From: BOG-1112 sp964635325
GTDB taxonomy: Bacteria > Bdellovibrionota_B > Oligoflexia > Oligoflexales > Bog-1112
Direction: 5' to 3'
Assembly: GCA_964635325.1 (NCBI GenBank)
Contig: CAZWOL010000078.1
Coordinates: 1 to 10,534 of the forward strand
DNA length: 10,534 nucleotides
The position numbers were made by a program, and so were the translations under genes. The notes under the pieces are model-generated. The model ran no database searches and was not told the DNA's origin. It saw only the letters and a program-made list of their open reading frames with translations. This document shows, piece after piece, positions 1 through 6,229 of the stretch. The first letter of the stretch is position 1. Each line of letters starts with the position of its first letter.

Positions 1-39
1 AGTTTAAGATATGATCCTGATACGAAAAAACTTATTTGA

Positions 40-690
40 CGGAGCACTAGCGTTACTCCGTGGGCACCTTGGAAGAAATTGCCTCAAGCCTATACTCATC
101 TTCGTCGTTTTCGCTTACGCAACAGAATGGAAGCAAAGGCCATAAAATCTCGTAAAAAACGAGGTCCCTGCGGTTCACAACTAAGATTATTTATCAAAAA
201 ATTTGAGAAAAGAGTGAACTGCATTGCTTGCTACAATCGAAGAAATAGTAAAAATGCATTTGCTTATTGGGCATCAACGGACCTGACTTTGTCAGAGACA
301 AGAATCTGGGAACTTGGACGTGCTCGCTGGCGTATAGAAAAACTTTTTAGGGAGCTCAAGCAACTCCTCTCCTTTGGTCGTCTTCCTAGCAGTAGCAAGG
401 AGGCAGCAGAGCTATCAATCTGTCTGCCATTTATCATTTATGCATCCTTGCAATTAGAGCCCGAAATATGGGGGAAGCAGGAAGAAGCAACGACAGGGGA
501 CCTCATACAGCGAGCACGAAGCGAAGCCATGTTAAAGTCTTTAACACTAGCAGTGAAACGCCCGAAGCCCGATAGAGTATTAGTCCGCTTCTCTGCAAGA
601 ACTTGCACGACGCGAGTCAATAAGAAGCCCGTCAACAGACTTGCGGATGAACCAGATCGGATGGAAAACCTTCAGCAAAAGGTGTCTTAG
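40..690 (+). pseudogene. IS4-like DDE transposase, 3' part, degenerate
   Basis: The C-terminal half of a cut-and-paste transposase. The diagnostic stretch is RARWRIEKLFRELKQ (codons near 319-363), which matches the R-W-x-I-E-x-x-F-x-x-L-K signature around the catalytic Glu of IS4-type DDE transposases. A preceding segment, AYWASTDLTLSE, looks like the strand and loop before that helix. The frame stays open to TAG at 688-690, but an in-frame TGA at 37-39 closes it upstream, and the only upstream start candidates are weak TTG-type codons without a ribosome binding site. The two catalytic Asp residues are not present in this piece. The remainder lies outside the window or is lost. I read it as a decayed or N-terminally interrupted transposase; the exact IS family is uncertain and no terminal repeat could be identified. 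Confidence 0.6.
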
Positions 691-754
691 CTATGTAAGC
701 AGGTTATCGTTGGGAAATGTCAGATAAGTATTAACGAGCATTGAAGAAGGCGGC

Positions 755-796
755 TTGCGTTTTATAGTGTTGGAAAATATATTGTGGAAAACGCAA
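755..796. repeat. 9-bp inverted repeat between convergent genes
   Basis: TTGCGTTTT (755-763) and AAAACGCAA (788-796) are perfect inverted arms around a 24-nt AT-rich loop. They sit between the end of the degenerate transposase (+) and the end of the 840-1487 gene (-). On the plus strand the right arm is followed by CTTTTGGGTTT, a weak T tract, so the structure may act as a terminator. It could also be an end of the old mobile element. The long loop makes either reading tentative. Confidence 0.3.
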
Positions 797-839
797 CTTT
801 TGGGTTTGAAACCATTGGTCTAGGTTCATTACTAAAAAC

Positions 840-1487
840 TCAACTCAAATTATTCCCAGGATCGCCATCGGGGACAGATATGGGAGTTGCTTTGCCGTAG
901 AGATTTACCACCCTATATCCAGGATAAGATCCTTCTTTGATAAGTCGTACAAACTCACTCCTCGACATAGCTTTTTGATTGTTCGTGTCATAGAAGAGTT
1001 CATTCCGACCAGTTTTGCTTTCCTCTAGCACAATAACAGGCTTGGTGGAATCTCCCTGAAAATCAGAATTTCCCGTAAATTTCCGCTTATCCTTGAGATT
1101 AAGAATCATCTCGCCTTTTTTCATTGCATGCAGCAGCGCTTTTGCCAGGGTTTCTCTTTTTCGAGTTTTTTTGCCATACCGTCGTCCAACTGCATTATTT
1201 CAAAGATCCATATTGCGAGAATTTGCAGTATTAGGGCTGTTGTACGCGTATGTTGGAATCTCATTCAATATACCGAGAATATTAGCGACACTCTCACCAT
1301 ACTCCTGAGTAAAAACACCACTGACATACGCATGACGAAATGCGTCTACATCATTATCACCAAATTCATTTGAGAGTTCGTCGAAATTTCCGTTAGAATC
1401 CCTGGGAAGTTTCCTGACGTTTTGATCGAAATATTCGTAGGCTTCTTGGCATGCTTCATCTTTTAGTTTGTGAAACCGAGTTTTCAT
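840..1487 (-). pseudogene. DUF6973-like protein gene interrupted by an in-frame TGA
   Basis: A 215-codon frame starts with ATG at 1487, preceded by AAAGG about 10 nt upstream, and ends with TGA at 840-842. It is broken by TGA at 1202-1200 (codon 96). The halves are in the same frame and read as one protein. The N-terminal part carries DVDAFRHAYVSG and QEYGESVANILG. The interruption falls in NSRNMDL-stop-NNAVGRRYGKK, where the family motif is MDL-x-NNxxGR with Trp or His at the broken position, so TGG to TGA is the simplest change. The motif pair (AFRHAY...NN-GR) matches an uncharacterised family I believe is DUF6973; its conserved His, Asp and Asn suggest an enzyme, but no activity is known to me. 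It starts 2 nt after the membrane-protein gene, so it is the last gene of the hicB operon. A plausible start and coding character throughout suggest recent inactivation. Sequencing error is the main alternative. Confidence 0.7.
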
Positions 1488-1489
1488 TT

Positions 1490-1858
1490 CTAGTTAACCT
1501 TTGCAAACAATAAGGCTACGGAAAGAATTGCAACAATATAGATCACGAGTGCACCGTCACCTAAGTAGCTATCGGCAATCATTGGAGAGATAATGAAGCT
1601 TGGGATCAAGGCAAACACCCCAACCATCCGATGGTTTTTTGCGACAGCTAAGGTTGTAAACCACAAGCCGCAGTTGCACACGAACGCGATAATAATTGCA
1701 CTTACCGCGGCAACGTACCCTCGTCGAAAATCCTGAGCCTGAATCATATGCCTAATATATTGATGAATGTAAGCAGCTGAAAGTAGCACGCAGCTCAGTC
1801 TAATAATCCATTTCATCCAACTTTGAAGATCTACATTCCTTGCAATTCTAGCCTGCAT
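1490..1858 (-). CDS. small four-helix membrane protein, unknown function
   Basis: A 122-aa protein with about four hydrophobic segments: residues 17-35, 50-72, 78-95 and 100-119. The N-terminus (MQARIARNVDLQSW) is short and basic and the C-terminus ends right after the last helix (LLFAKVN). The ATG overlaps the 3' end of the hicB-like gene by 11 nt, and AAAAAGG about 9 nt upstream, inside hicB, can serve as ribosome binding site, so translation is probably coupled. The next gene (DUF6973-like) starts 2 nt after its stop. I recognise no family. Position suggests it works with the product of the following gene, for example as membrane anchor, partner or immunity-type protein, but that is inference only. 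Confidence 0.7.
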   Translation of the reverse strand: MQARIARNVDLQSWMKWIIRLSCVLLSAAYIHQYIRHMIQAQDFRRGYVAAVSAIIIAFVCNCGLWFTTLAVAKNHRMVGVFALIPSFIISPMIADSYLGDGALVIYIVAILSVALLFAKVN

Positions 1859-2258
1859 ATCTCAAGCCTTTTTCAATCAGTTCAACTATCATTTCGTTTA
1901 AACTTTTTCCGTGTTGCGCTGCCTCTTGCGCGAGTGCTGCATGTAAGTTTGGCGAGGTTCGCAGAACAAATTTGCCGGAAAATATACGACGGCTGAGGGG
2001 TTCAGGTATATCCCCACCTCGCTTCTTCGCGGTTTCAAGCCAGAGTTCAATAGCTTCTTGTGCATGCTTCAACGCTTGTTCAGGGGTGTTACCATGCGTA
2101 TGGCAACCCTCAAGTTCAGGTACGCGGGCAATGTAAAGACTGTCACGCGGATCAAAGGCGATATTCACCTGGTATTCGAGCCATCCCGATATTTTCACTG
2201 GATTTTGTTGGAGTCGTCGCGACGTTTTTGGTGCTTTAGGATTTTTTGCGTTTTTCAT
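1848..2258 (-). CDS. hicB: HicB-family antitoxin / RHH regulator (orphan)
   Basis: A 136-aa protein. Residues 26-75 form the HicB partial RNase-H-like fold: YQVNIAFDPRDSLYIARVPELEGC followed by HTHGNTPEQALKHAQEAIELWL, the typical G-x-T-xx-EAL helix. Residues 95-132 (from GKFVLRTSPNLHAALA to NEMIVELIEKGL) form a ribbon-helix-helix DNA-binding domain, as in HicB proteins that repress their own operon. The ATG at 2258 has AGAGG about 9 nt upstream. The first 20 residues are basic (MKNAKNPKAPKTSRR) and lie ahead of the usual family start, so an internal GTG at codon 21 is possible. HicB normally neutralises HicA, a small double-strand-RNA-binding-fold mRNA interferase, but no hicA-like ORF lies on either side. 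Instead the gene heads a minus-strand unit with a membrane protein and a DUF6973-like gene. It may be a solitary regulator or have a different partner. Confidence 0.85.
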   Translation of the reverse strand: MKNAKNPKAPKTSRRLQQNPVKISGWLEYQVNIAFDPRDSLYIARVPELEGCHTHGNTPEQALKHAQEAIELWLETAKKRGGDIPEPLSRRIFSGKFVLRTSPNLHAALAQEAAQHGKSLNEMIVELIEKGLRYAG

Positions 2259-2299
2259 CTACGTCAGCCTCTGCTACTTTTTTTGTATAGCCTTTACAA

Positions 2300-2316
2300 G
2301 TACTATGAAGTAGTAT
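2300..2316. promoter_or_regulatory. possible hicB operator palindrome
   Basis: TACTA (2301-2305) and TAGTA (2311-2315) form a small palindrome with a 5-nt spacer (TGAAG), about 43 nt upstream of the hicB start. A -10-like TATACA follows on the minus strand (rc of TGTATA, 2284-2289). RHH antitoxins often bind such palindromes at their own promoters. The arms are short, so chance is a real alternative. Confidence 0.2.
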
Positions 2317-2419
2317 CATATATAAGAGGGAGTTACCAGATCATTAGAAGCAGTCTTCAAGGTGTGATACCAATGCCAAAGTGCCCGCGCAGGACGGGTG
2401 CCGACAAAAATACAAGCTC

Positions 2420-2695
2420 CTAAGGGTGCATGAAATGGATCTTCTTAAAGTTACAAAAGAAGATCGCAACATCAACCCTCTTGCTAACAAGTGCCCAGAC
2501 CAACCCAGCAGCCAAAAAACCGTTGTACAAACCTTGATTCATCGCAAGTTGTGCTGAATTCGCAGCAGCACTTTCGCTTATTCTAAAGATTTTTAGCCCG
2601 ATTGGTTTTTGCCACAAAAACATCTCAAGAACTAAGAAAGCAAAATGTTCGAAAGCAATGAGAGCTAAAAGAAAACATATCCAAATCGATTCCAT
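2420..2695 (-). CDS. DUF1304-family membrane protein, C-terminally truncated
   Basis: A 91-aa product starting at ATG 2695, which has GGAG 5 nt upstream. A GTG two codons earlier lacks a suitable site. The N-terminus MESIWICFLLALIAFEHFAFL followed by EMFLWQKPIGLKIF fits the family pattern (alanine/Glu-His helix, then LEMFxW, then K-F), and AMNQGLYNGFLAAGLVWAL is the family's most conserved block. DUF1304 proteins are usually near 115-120 aa and go on with another hydrophobic stretch after xxxFF; here the frame ends after IFFCNFKKIHFMHP, so the last membrane segment is missing. It follows the VOC gene after 23 nt on the same strand and is probably co-transcribed with it. The role of the family is unknown to me. 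The protein may be non-functional. Confidence 0.7.
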   Translation of the reverse strand: MESIWICFLLALIAFEHFAFLVLEMFLWQKPIGLKIFRISESAAANSAQLAMNQGLYNGFLAAGLVWALVSKRVDVAIFFCNFKKIHFMHP

Positions 2696-2718
2696 TTTCA
2701 CTCCATCGTATGCAAAAA

Positions 2719-3093
2719 CTAGGAATAAGGCCGTGTTATGATTTCGAGATAATGACCTGAAGGATCTTTGAAATAGAGCCCACGTCCTCCATCATTATGA
2801 TTGATCTGTCCTTCTCGCTTTGCCATTGGGTCTGCCCAGTACTTTAAGTTTCGTTGCTTTATTCGTGCAAAAATTGCATCAAACTCGTCTTCTCCGACCA
2901 AAAAGGCATAGTGCTGCCCACGTATTTCTTTGTCGGTTTCAAGAAAATCTAAGCTCACTCCGTTTGCTGTTTGAACGACGAGAAAGTGAGAAAATGCTTT
3001 AGGCTCCGGCAATCCGAGGATTTCTGCCATAAACTGCGCTGACTCGCGTTTATTTACGGCATGAACGATTGTATGATTGAGTTGAATGCTCAT
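2719..3093 (-). CDS. VOC (glyoxalase/bleomycin-resistance fold) protein
   Basis: A 124-aa protein with the paired beta-alpha-beta-beta-beta layout of the vicinal oxygen chelate family. It begins with LNHTIVHAVNKRESAQFMAEILGL, has VVQTANGVSLDFLE in the first module and GGRGLYFKDPSGHYLEIITRPY at the end, the classical xxFxDPxGxxLEI closing motif. Potential metal ligands are the early His of LNHT, the mid-protein His of GQHYAF and the Glu of YLEI. These enzymes act on small organic molecules (glyoxalase, dioxygenase or drug-binding roles); the substrate cannot be told from sequence. The start at 3093 is chosen because AAAGG lies 5-6 nt upstream; a start 9 codons earlier would run through that site. 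The DUF1304 gene follows after 23 nt. Confidence 0.85.
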   Translation of the reverse strand: MSIQLNHTIVHAVNKRESAQFMAEILGLPEPKAFSHFLVVQTANGVSLDFLETDKEIRGQHYAFLVGEDEFDAIFARIKQRNLKYWADPMAKREGQINHNDGGRGLYFKDPSGHYLEIITRPYS

Positions 3094-3130
3094 GTTTTCC
3101 TTTCGTATATGAAGATTCACTAATTTACCG

Positions 3131-3313
3131 CTAGCGTCTCCTTATAAATCGACAAAAGACCATCGACACCCCAAAAAAAAAACGAATTTGCGGCTTGCGT
3201 TTCTTAGGGCGTACTAGGTTCTCGAGCAGTGGACGGATGACTTCAAGACGATCACTAGCACGTTCGATCTCGACTTTTTTACGTTGCAGAAAATCGCTGA
3301 GGGTCGAGTCCAC
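3131..3313 (-). CDS. small hypothetical ORF with T10 run
   Basis: A 60-codon frame beginning with GTG at 3313, with TAGG about 8 nt upstream. The first half (DSTLSDFLQRKKVEIERASDRLEVIRPLLENL) looks like a charged amphipathic helix or coiled coil. It is followed by a basic patch (RPKKRKP) and a short hydrophobic, aromatic tail. On the coding strand a run of ten T residues (complement 3173-3182) encodes FFF, so slippage or an indel there would change the C-terminus. It fits between the reductase gene (54 nt away) and the VOC gene (37 nt away) on the same strand. I recognise no family. It may be a real small gene, the start of a frameshifted longer one, or chance. Confidence 0.35.
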   Translation of the reverse strand: MDSTLSDFLQRKKVEIERASDRLEVIRPLLENLVRPKKRKPQIRFFFGVSMVFCRFIRRR

Positions 3314-3366
3314 CTCGTGACCTACGAACTATCGACACTCGTTGGTACACGTTTGTGCTAAACAGT

Positions 3367-4410
3367 TTAGAGTTGTGCCATATCGATGACAAAGCGATAG
3401 CGCACATCACTTTTTGTCACACGTTCGTAAGCTTCGTTCACTTGCTGAGTCGAAATGACTTCGATCTCCGGTGTAATCTTATGCTTAGCACAAAAATCTA
3501 GCATCTCTTGAGTCTCTCGAATGGAACCAATCATCGACCCAGCATAGGAACGACGCTGCACAAGTAGAGGAAAGGCATGGATAGCCTGTGCTTCCTCGGG
3601 AATACCAACGACAACCATTGTCGAATCTAGTTTTAGAAGTTTTAAATACGCATTGATATCGAGCTCCGCTGACACTGTATTTATAATCAAATCAAAATGA
3701 CTCGCGTATGTTTTAAAAATATCCTTGTCAGCAGTCGAGATGAAGTGATGAGCTCCCATCTTCAAGGCATCTTTTCGCTTCTTTTCCGAGTGACTCAGCA
3801 CACTGACTTCGGCACCAAGAGCGACTGCAATCTTGACCCCCATGTGACCAAGCCCACCTAAACCGAGTATTGCTACTTTTTTTCCTGGGCCAGCTTTCCA
3901 ATGCATAAGTGGCGAATAAAGCGTTATGCCAGCACAAAGAAGCGGTGCTGCTTTATCCAGAGGAATAGAGTCTGGGATTCTGAGTACGTAGTTTTCATCG
4001 ACAACGATGACATTGGAGTATCCACCCTGCGTACGCGTCTTGCCATCACGCTCCCATCCATTATAGGTCACTGTAGAACCTGCAAGACAGTATTGATCGA
4101 GGTCTTGCTTGCAATGACTACAGGTACGACAGGAATCCACAAAGCAACCGACACCAACGTGATCACCCGGCTTATATTTGCTCACTTTCGATCCAACCGA
4201 ACGCACAACTCCTGCAATCTCATGACCAGGCACCATGGGAAATACAGACCCACCCCACTCGTCTCGGACCTGATGAATATCGGAATGGCAGATTCCACAA
4301 AAGTGAATATCGATCACGACATCATGTTCTTTAGGATCTCGTCTCGTGAATGAAAAAGGCTTCAATGGTTCTTTCGCGGCATGAGCTGCTATACCTTTTG
4401 CTTGAATCAT
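3367..4410 (-). CDS. zinc-dependent NADP(H) alcohol/aldehyde dehydrogenase, YahK/CAD type
   Basis: A 347-aa medium-chain dehydrogenase/reductase, close to the roughly 349 aa of E. coli YahK. The catalytic zinc ligands are Cys41 (GICHSD), His63 (GHE) and Cys159 (LLCAG). The structural zinc site is C-x2-C-x2-C-x7-C at 94, 97, 100 and 108. The Rossmann motif is GLGGLGHMG (183-191), and SHSEKK after the second strand fits an NADP(H) preference, as in cinnamyl-alcohol-dehydrogenase-type enzymes. The likely reaction is reversible reduction of a broad range of aldehydes to alcohols in the cytoplasm. The ATG at 4410 is preferred: it has GGAG 7 nt upstream and gives the family N-terminus (MIQAKGIAAHAAKEPL). 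The frame extends to 4482 without a ribosome binding site. All key residues are intact. Same-strand VOC and DUF1304 genes lie downstream. Confidence 0.93.
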   Translation of the reverse strand: MIQAKGIAAHAAKEPLKPFSFTRRDPKEHDVVIDIHFCGICHSDIHQVRDEWGGSVFPMVPGHEIAGVVRSVGSKVSKYKPGDHVGVGCFVDSCRTCSHCKQDLDQYCLAGSTVTYNGWERDGKTRTQGGYSNVIVVDENYVLRIPDSIPLDKAAPLLCAGITLYSPLMHWKAGPGKKVAILGLGGLGHMGVKIAVALGAEVSVLSHSEKKRKDALKMGAHHFISTADKDIFKTYASHFDLIINTVSAELDINAYLKLLKLDSTMVVVGIPEEAQAIHAFPLLVQRRSYAGSMIGSIRETQEMLDFCAKHKITPEIEVISTQQVNEAYERVTKSDVRYRFVIDMAQL

Positions 4411-4808
4411 CTTCAAACTCCAGCTTGGAATGGCATTATGAACTCGTAAAATGCTAACACTTTTTCTCATCAGCGAACGCATCTATAGTGTTCGTCAGAC
4501 AGAACCTAGCAATGATATAATTGACAAATCATGGAGTCTAGCGAATATGACAGGAGCTTTGCTCTAAGCCTGAAAGTTTTTTTCACAGTGGGCTCAGTAT
4601 GCAAGTGGTTCGCTTCGGAAAGTTTTCTAGACCCTTACTGCAAAAGTTTTTATCAGGATATCATTTGGATCGGAATTGAATGGTAAGATGTTGTCGTTTC
4701 TGCTAGGTACAGATACAGAAGCCAAAAATCACAAACCGTTGTAGCGAAGCTACAAAGCAGCTTGAAAATTTCATTAACAATAAACTGAGTTCTAACGCAG
4801 AGAAAACA
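4411..4808. other. 400-nt intergenic region between divergent genes
   Basis: No convincing coding sequence in either direction. It separates the reductase gene (-) from the CPBP protease gene (+), so it should hold both promoters, but I found no clear pair of hexamers. On the plus strand TTGACA (4521-4526) is followed 19 nt later by TATGAC, and TTGTCG (4690-4695) lies 17 nt before TACAGA; both are weak. The only clear structure is the short hairpin at 4739-4755. Confidence 0.5.
4739..4755. repeat. 7-bp perfect hairpin with GAA loop
   Basis: TTGTAGC (4739-4745), loop GAA, GCTACAA (4749-4755). It lies about 55 nt before the CPBP protease start. No T run follows on either strand, so it is not a typical terminator. 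It could be a 5'-UTR structure or a protein-binding palindrome. Confidence 0.4.
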
Positions 4809-5612
4809 ATGGATAGTACGGTCGAGAAAAAAACTTTATTGAGAAGAATGATCAAAGCATCGATATTTTCGTTTCTGCTGATCTATGCCTTATATCTAGG
4901 ATATCGAATTGATCTGCCATATATCAAATTTATTCCCTCCACAGTAGCTATCATTCTCATAACCATTCTTTTCTATAAAAAAATTTGGCTAGAGCTTTTA
5001 GGCTTACGTGCCACTTTGAAACAAGCTGCTTGCGCCCTGGCTCTCTCGAGCTTATTTTGCGCCATTTCCTACCCAGTTATTATTTGGAGCCTGTCAGTAA
5101 AAGGGTATTCCCTAATTTATCAAGATATTTTTGGCTACCTGCTTGTCCCATTTCAAACACTTAATGAAGAAGTGATCTTTCGAGCTTTATTTTTGGGGCT
5201 CTTATTAAAATTAGGTCTTAGCAAAACCAAGACTATCGTATTACCTGCATTGGTCTTCAGTGTCTTCCATTGGATTTTTTACAACTCTCTCATGTTGCCA
5301 GAGAATCAAGGTATTGTTCAGATAGAAGCTCTTGTGACTCTTTTCATGTTTGGTATAGCTGCAAATTCTTTGTTCCTAAAATATCGCAATATCTATTTTC
5401 CTTGGGCTCTCCATTGCGGGTGGAACATACATCGTTTTGGTAGCAAAATTGTCCCAGATGGTGAGCTTAACCCAGCTAATAGGGTGAAAGAATACATGAC
5501 ATTCAATCTTTTAGAAGGTAGCTTGCCCATCACGATTTTGAGTATTCTCTTAGCTGCTGCTTGTTTTATTCTTTATGCTAAAGGCAATAGAGTCTTTGCG
5601 AAAGTTGCCTAG
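4809..5612 (+). CDS. CPBP-family intramembrane metalloprotease (CAAX/Abi)
   Basis: A 267-aa polytopic inner-membrane protein with about seven or eight hydrophobic segments. All core CPBP motifs are present: E120-E121-x3-R125 (LNEEVIFRALFLG), F150-x3-H154 (FSVFHW) and H202-x3-N206 (LHCGWN). In the family these Glu, His and Asn residues build the active centre inside the membrane. Members cleave prenylated CAAX proteins in eukaryotes and act in bacteriocin self-immunity, peptide-signal processing or anti-sigma-factor cleavage in bacteria; the substrate here is unknown and no bacteriocin-like gene lies nearby. The ATG is preceded by AGAG about 8 nt upstream. A long untranslated region precedes the gene, and a probable terminator follows at 5676. 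It converges on the YcxB-like gene. Confidence 0.88.
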   Translation: MDSTVEKKTLLRRMIKASIFSFLLIYALYLGYRIDLPYIKFIPSTVAIILITILFYKKIWLELLGLRATLKQAACALALSSLFCAISYPVIIWSLSVKGYSLIYQDIFGYLLVPFQTLNEEVIFRALFLGLLLKLGLSKTKTIVLPALVFSVFHWIFYNSLMLPENQGIVQIEALVTLFMFGIAANSLFLKYRNIYFPWALHCGWNIHRFGSKIVPDGELNPANRVKEYMTFNLLEGSLPITILSILLAAACFILYAKGNRVFAKVA

Positions 5613-5731
5613 GCCTTGTATTTTGTTGCGTAAGGATTTTAATCGTTGATCTAATGTGAAAGCTACAAAACCAACAAGCAATCTGGATAGAATCATCCGT
5701 TGCTTTTATTGTTAGTTTTGCAAAGACTCTA
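5588..5731. repeat. inverted repeat spanning the 3' end of the CPBP gene
   Basis: Arms 5588-5603 (TAGAGTCTTTGCGAAA) and 5716-5731 (TTTTGCAAAGACTCTA) are inverted copies with 15 of 16 matches, including a perfect 12-bp outer block. The left arm lies in the last codons of the CPBP gene and the right arm ends one base before the TAA of the converging YcxB-like gene. The spacer of about 112 nt contains the putative terminator. It may be a small inserted element that altered the C-terminus, or a bidirectional end structure. Confidence 0.45.
5676..5714 (+). terminator. probable rho-independent terminator after CPBP gene
   Basis: Stem AAGCAA (5676-5681) with TTGCTT (5700-5705), continued by GGAT (5685-5688) with ATCC (5695-5698) across a small internal bulge and a 6-nt loop. 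It is followed by the T-rich tract TTATTGTTAG. It lies 64 nt after the CPBP stop on the coding strand. Confidence 0.45.
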
Positions 5732-5732
5732 A

Positions 5733-6213
5733 TTATAAATGCGATTTATGAATCTGTCGACCGCGACACAGCCCCTTGAGAAAAGTAATCTCTTCAGGAG
5801 ACAGAACTCGTTTTGGAATCAAATAAGCTCCGCACATAGATTGATAAAAACGAAAATCCGCCTTGCTTTCGACAATTTGATAGAGATCTGTAAGGGCGCA
5901 ATGATATGTCAAATTTGCTGAGCGCACTGCAAAATGCGTCGCAGAAATATTGTAACGCATCGGTTGGAACATAAAGGAATTAGTAGCCATCTGCTTTTGC
6001 ATTCCAGAACGTATAGAGATTCGGAGAAAGCCGAAAACTCCCAACAAACAGCCCATGGCTGGCAACCATTGCTCCCAAAAATTGTCTCCTTCAAACGCTT
6101 TTCCCGTAACAAAGAGAACCGACATTATGGATCCCCAGAGTAGAATTTTATTCCCAAAGCCCTTAGTTAGTTTTATGTAATCATCCGGAGTTAAAGTTAT
6201 TTCTTTATCAAAC
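5733..6213 (-). pseudogene. YcxB-like membrane protein gene, 3' part, split by IS982 element
   Basis: The frame is open from the IS boundary to TAA at 5733-5735, and the IS has separated it from its start. Read from the junction it begins FDKEITLTPDDYIKLTKGFG, a family-like N-terminal strand and helix, followed by two hydrophobic segments (KILLWGSIMSVLFVT; AMGCLLGVFGFLRI). The C-terminal domain follows: RYNISATHFAVRSANLTYHCALTDLYQIVE, then FYQSMCGAYLIPKRVLSPEE. The AYLIPKR-x-LSPEE block is typical of the YcxB-like C-terminal domain. An ATG at 6125 could still start a 130-aa piece but lacks a good ribosome binding site. With the IS and one target copy removed the ORF has 165 codons, near the usual family size. 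Function of the family is unknown to me; the protein is expected in the inner membrane with a cytoplasmic C-terminal domain. Confidence 0.75.
6205..6211. repeat. IS982 target-site duplication, left copy
   Basis: TTATCAA, identical to 7207-7213. The match extends to 10 bp (TTTATCAAAC, 6204-6213 and 7206-7215) because bases at the element ends happen to agree, so the exact duplication length is 7-10 bp. Confidence 0.8.
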
Positions 6214-6229
6214 GTGGTGTGAAAGTTTT
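6212..6229. repeat. IS982 terminal inverted repeat, left
   Basis: ACGTGGTGTGAAAGTTTT. It matches the complement of the right end at 17 of 18 positions (T versus C at position 4). The first base of the transposase stop complement falls at its last base. Confidence 0.85.

Noticed and set aside
1200..1202. UGA read as Trp (alternative code) or as selenocysteine
   Set aside because: All other Trp codons checked are TGG, the same gene ends in TGA, and no selenocysteine insertion element or Sec-type family is evident.
2058..2423. A 121-codon plus-strand frame over hicB
   Set aside because: It lies antisense to the clear HicB protein, has no recognisable family and reads as low-quality protein.
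3190..3220. RPKKRKP basic patch resembling a nuclear localisation signal
   Set aside because: Short basic patches arise often by chance in a doubtful ORF; there is no other sign of a secreted effector.
3901..4353. A 150-codon plus-strand frame inside the reductase gene
   Set aside because: Antisense to an intact, fully conserved zinc dehydrogenase; no family resemblance.
4411..4482. 24-codon N-terminal extension of the reductase
   Set aside because: It lacks a ribosome binding site and has no counterpart in YahK-type enzymes, whereas ATG 4410 has GGAG at good spacing.
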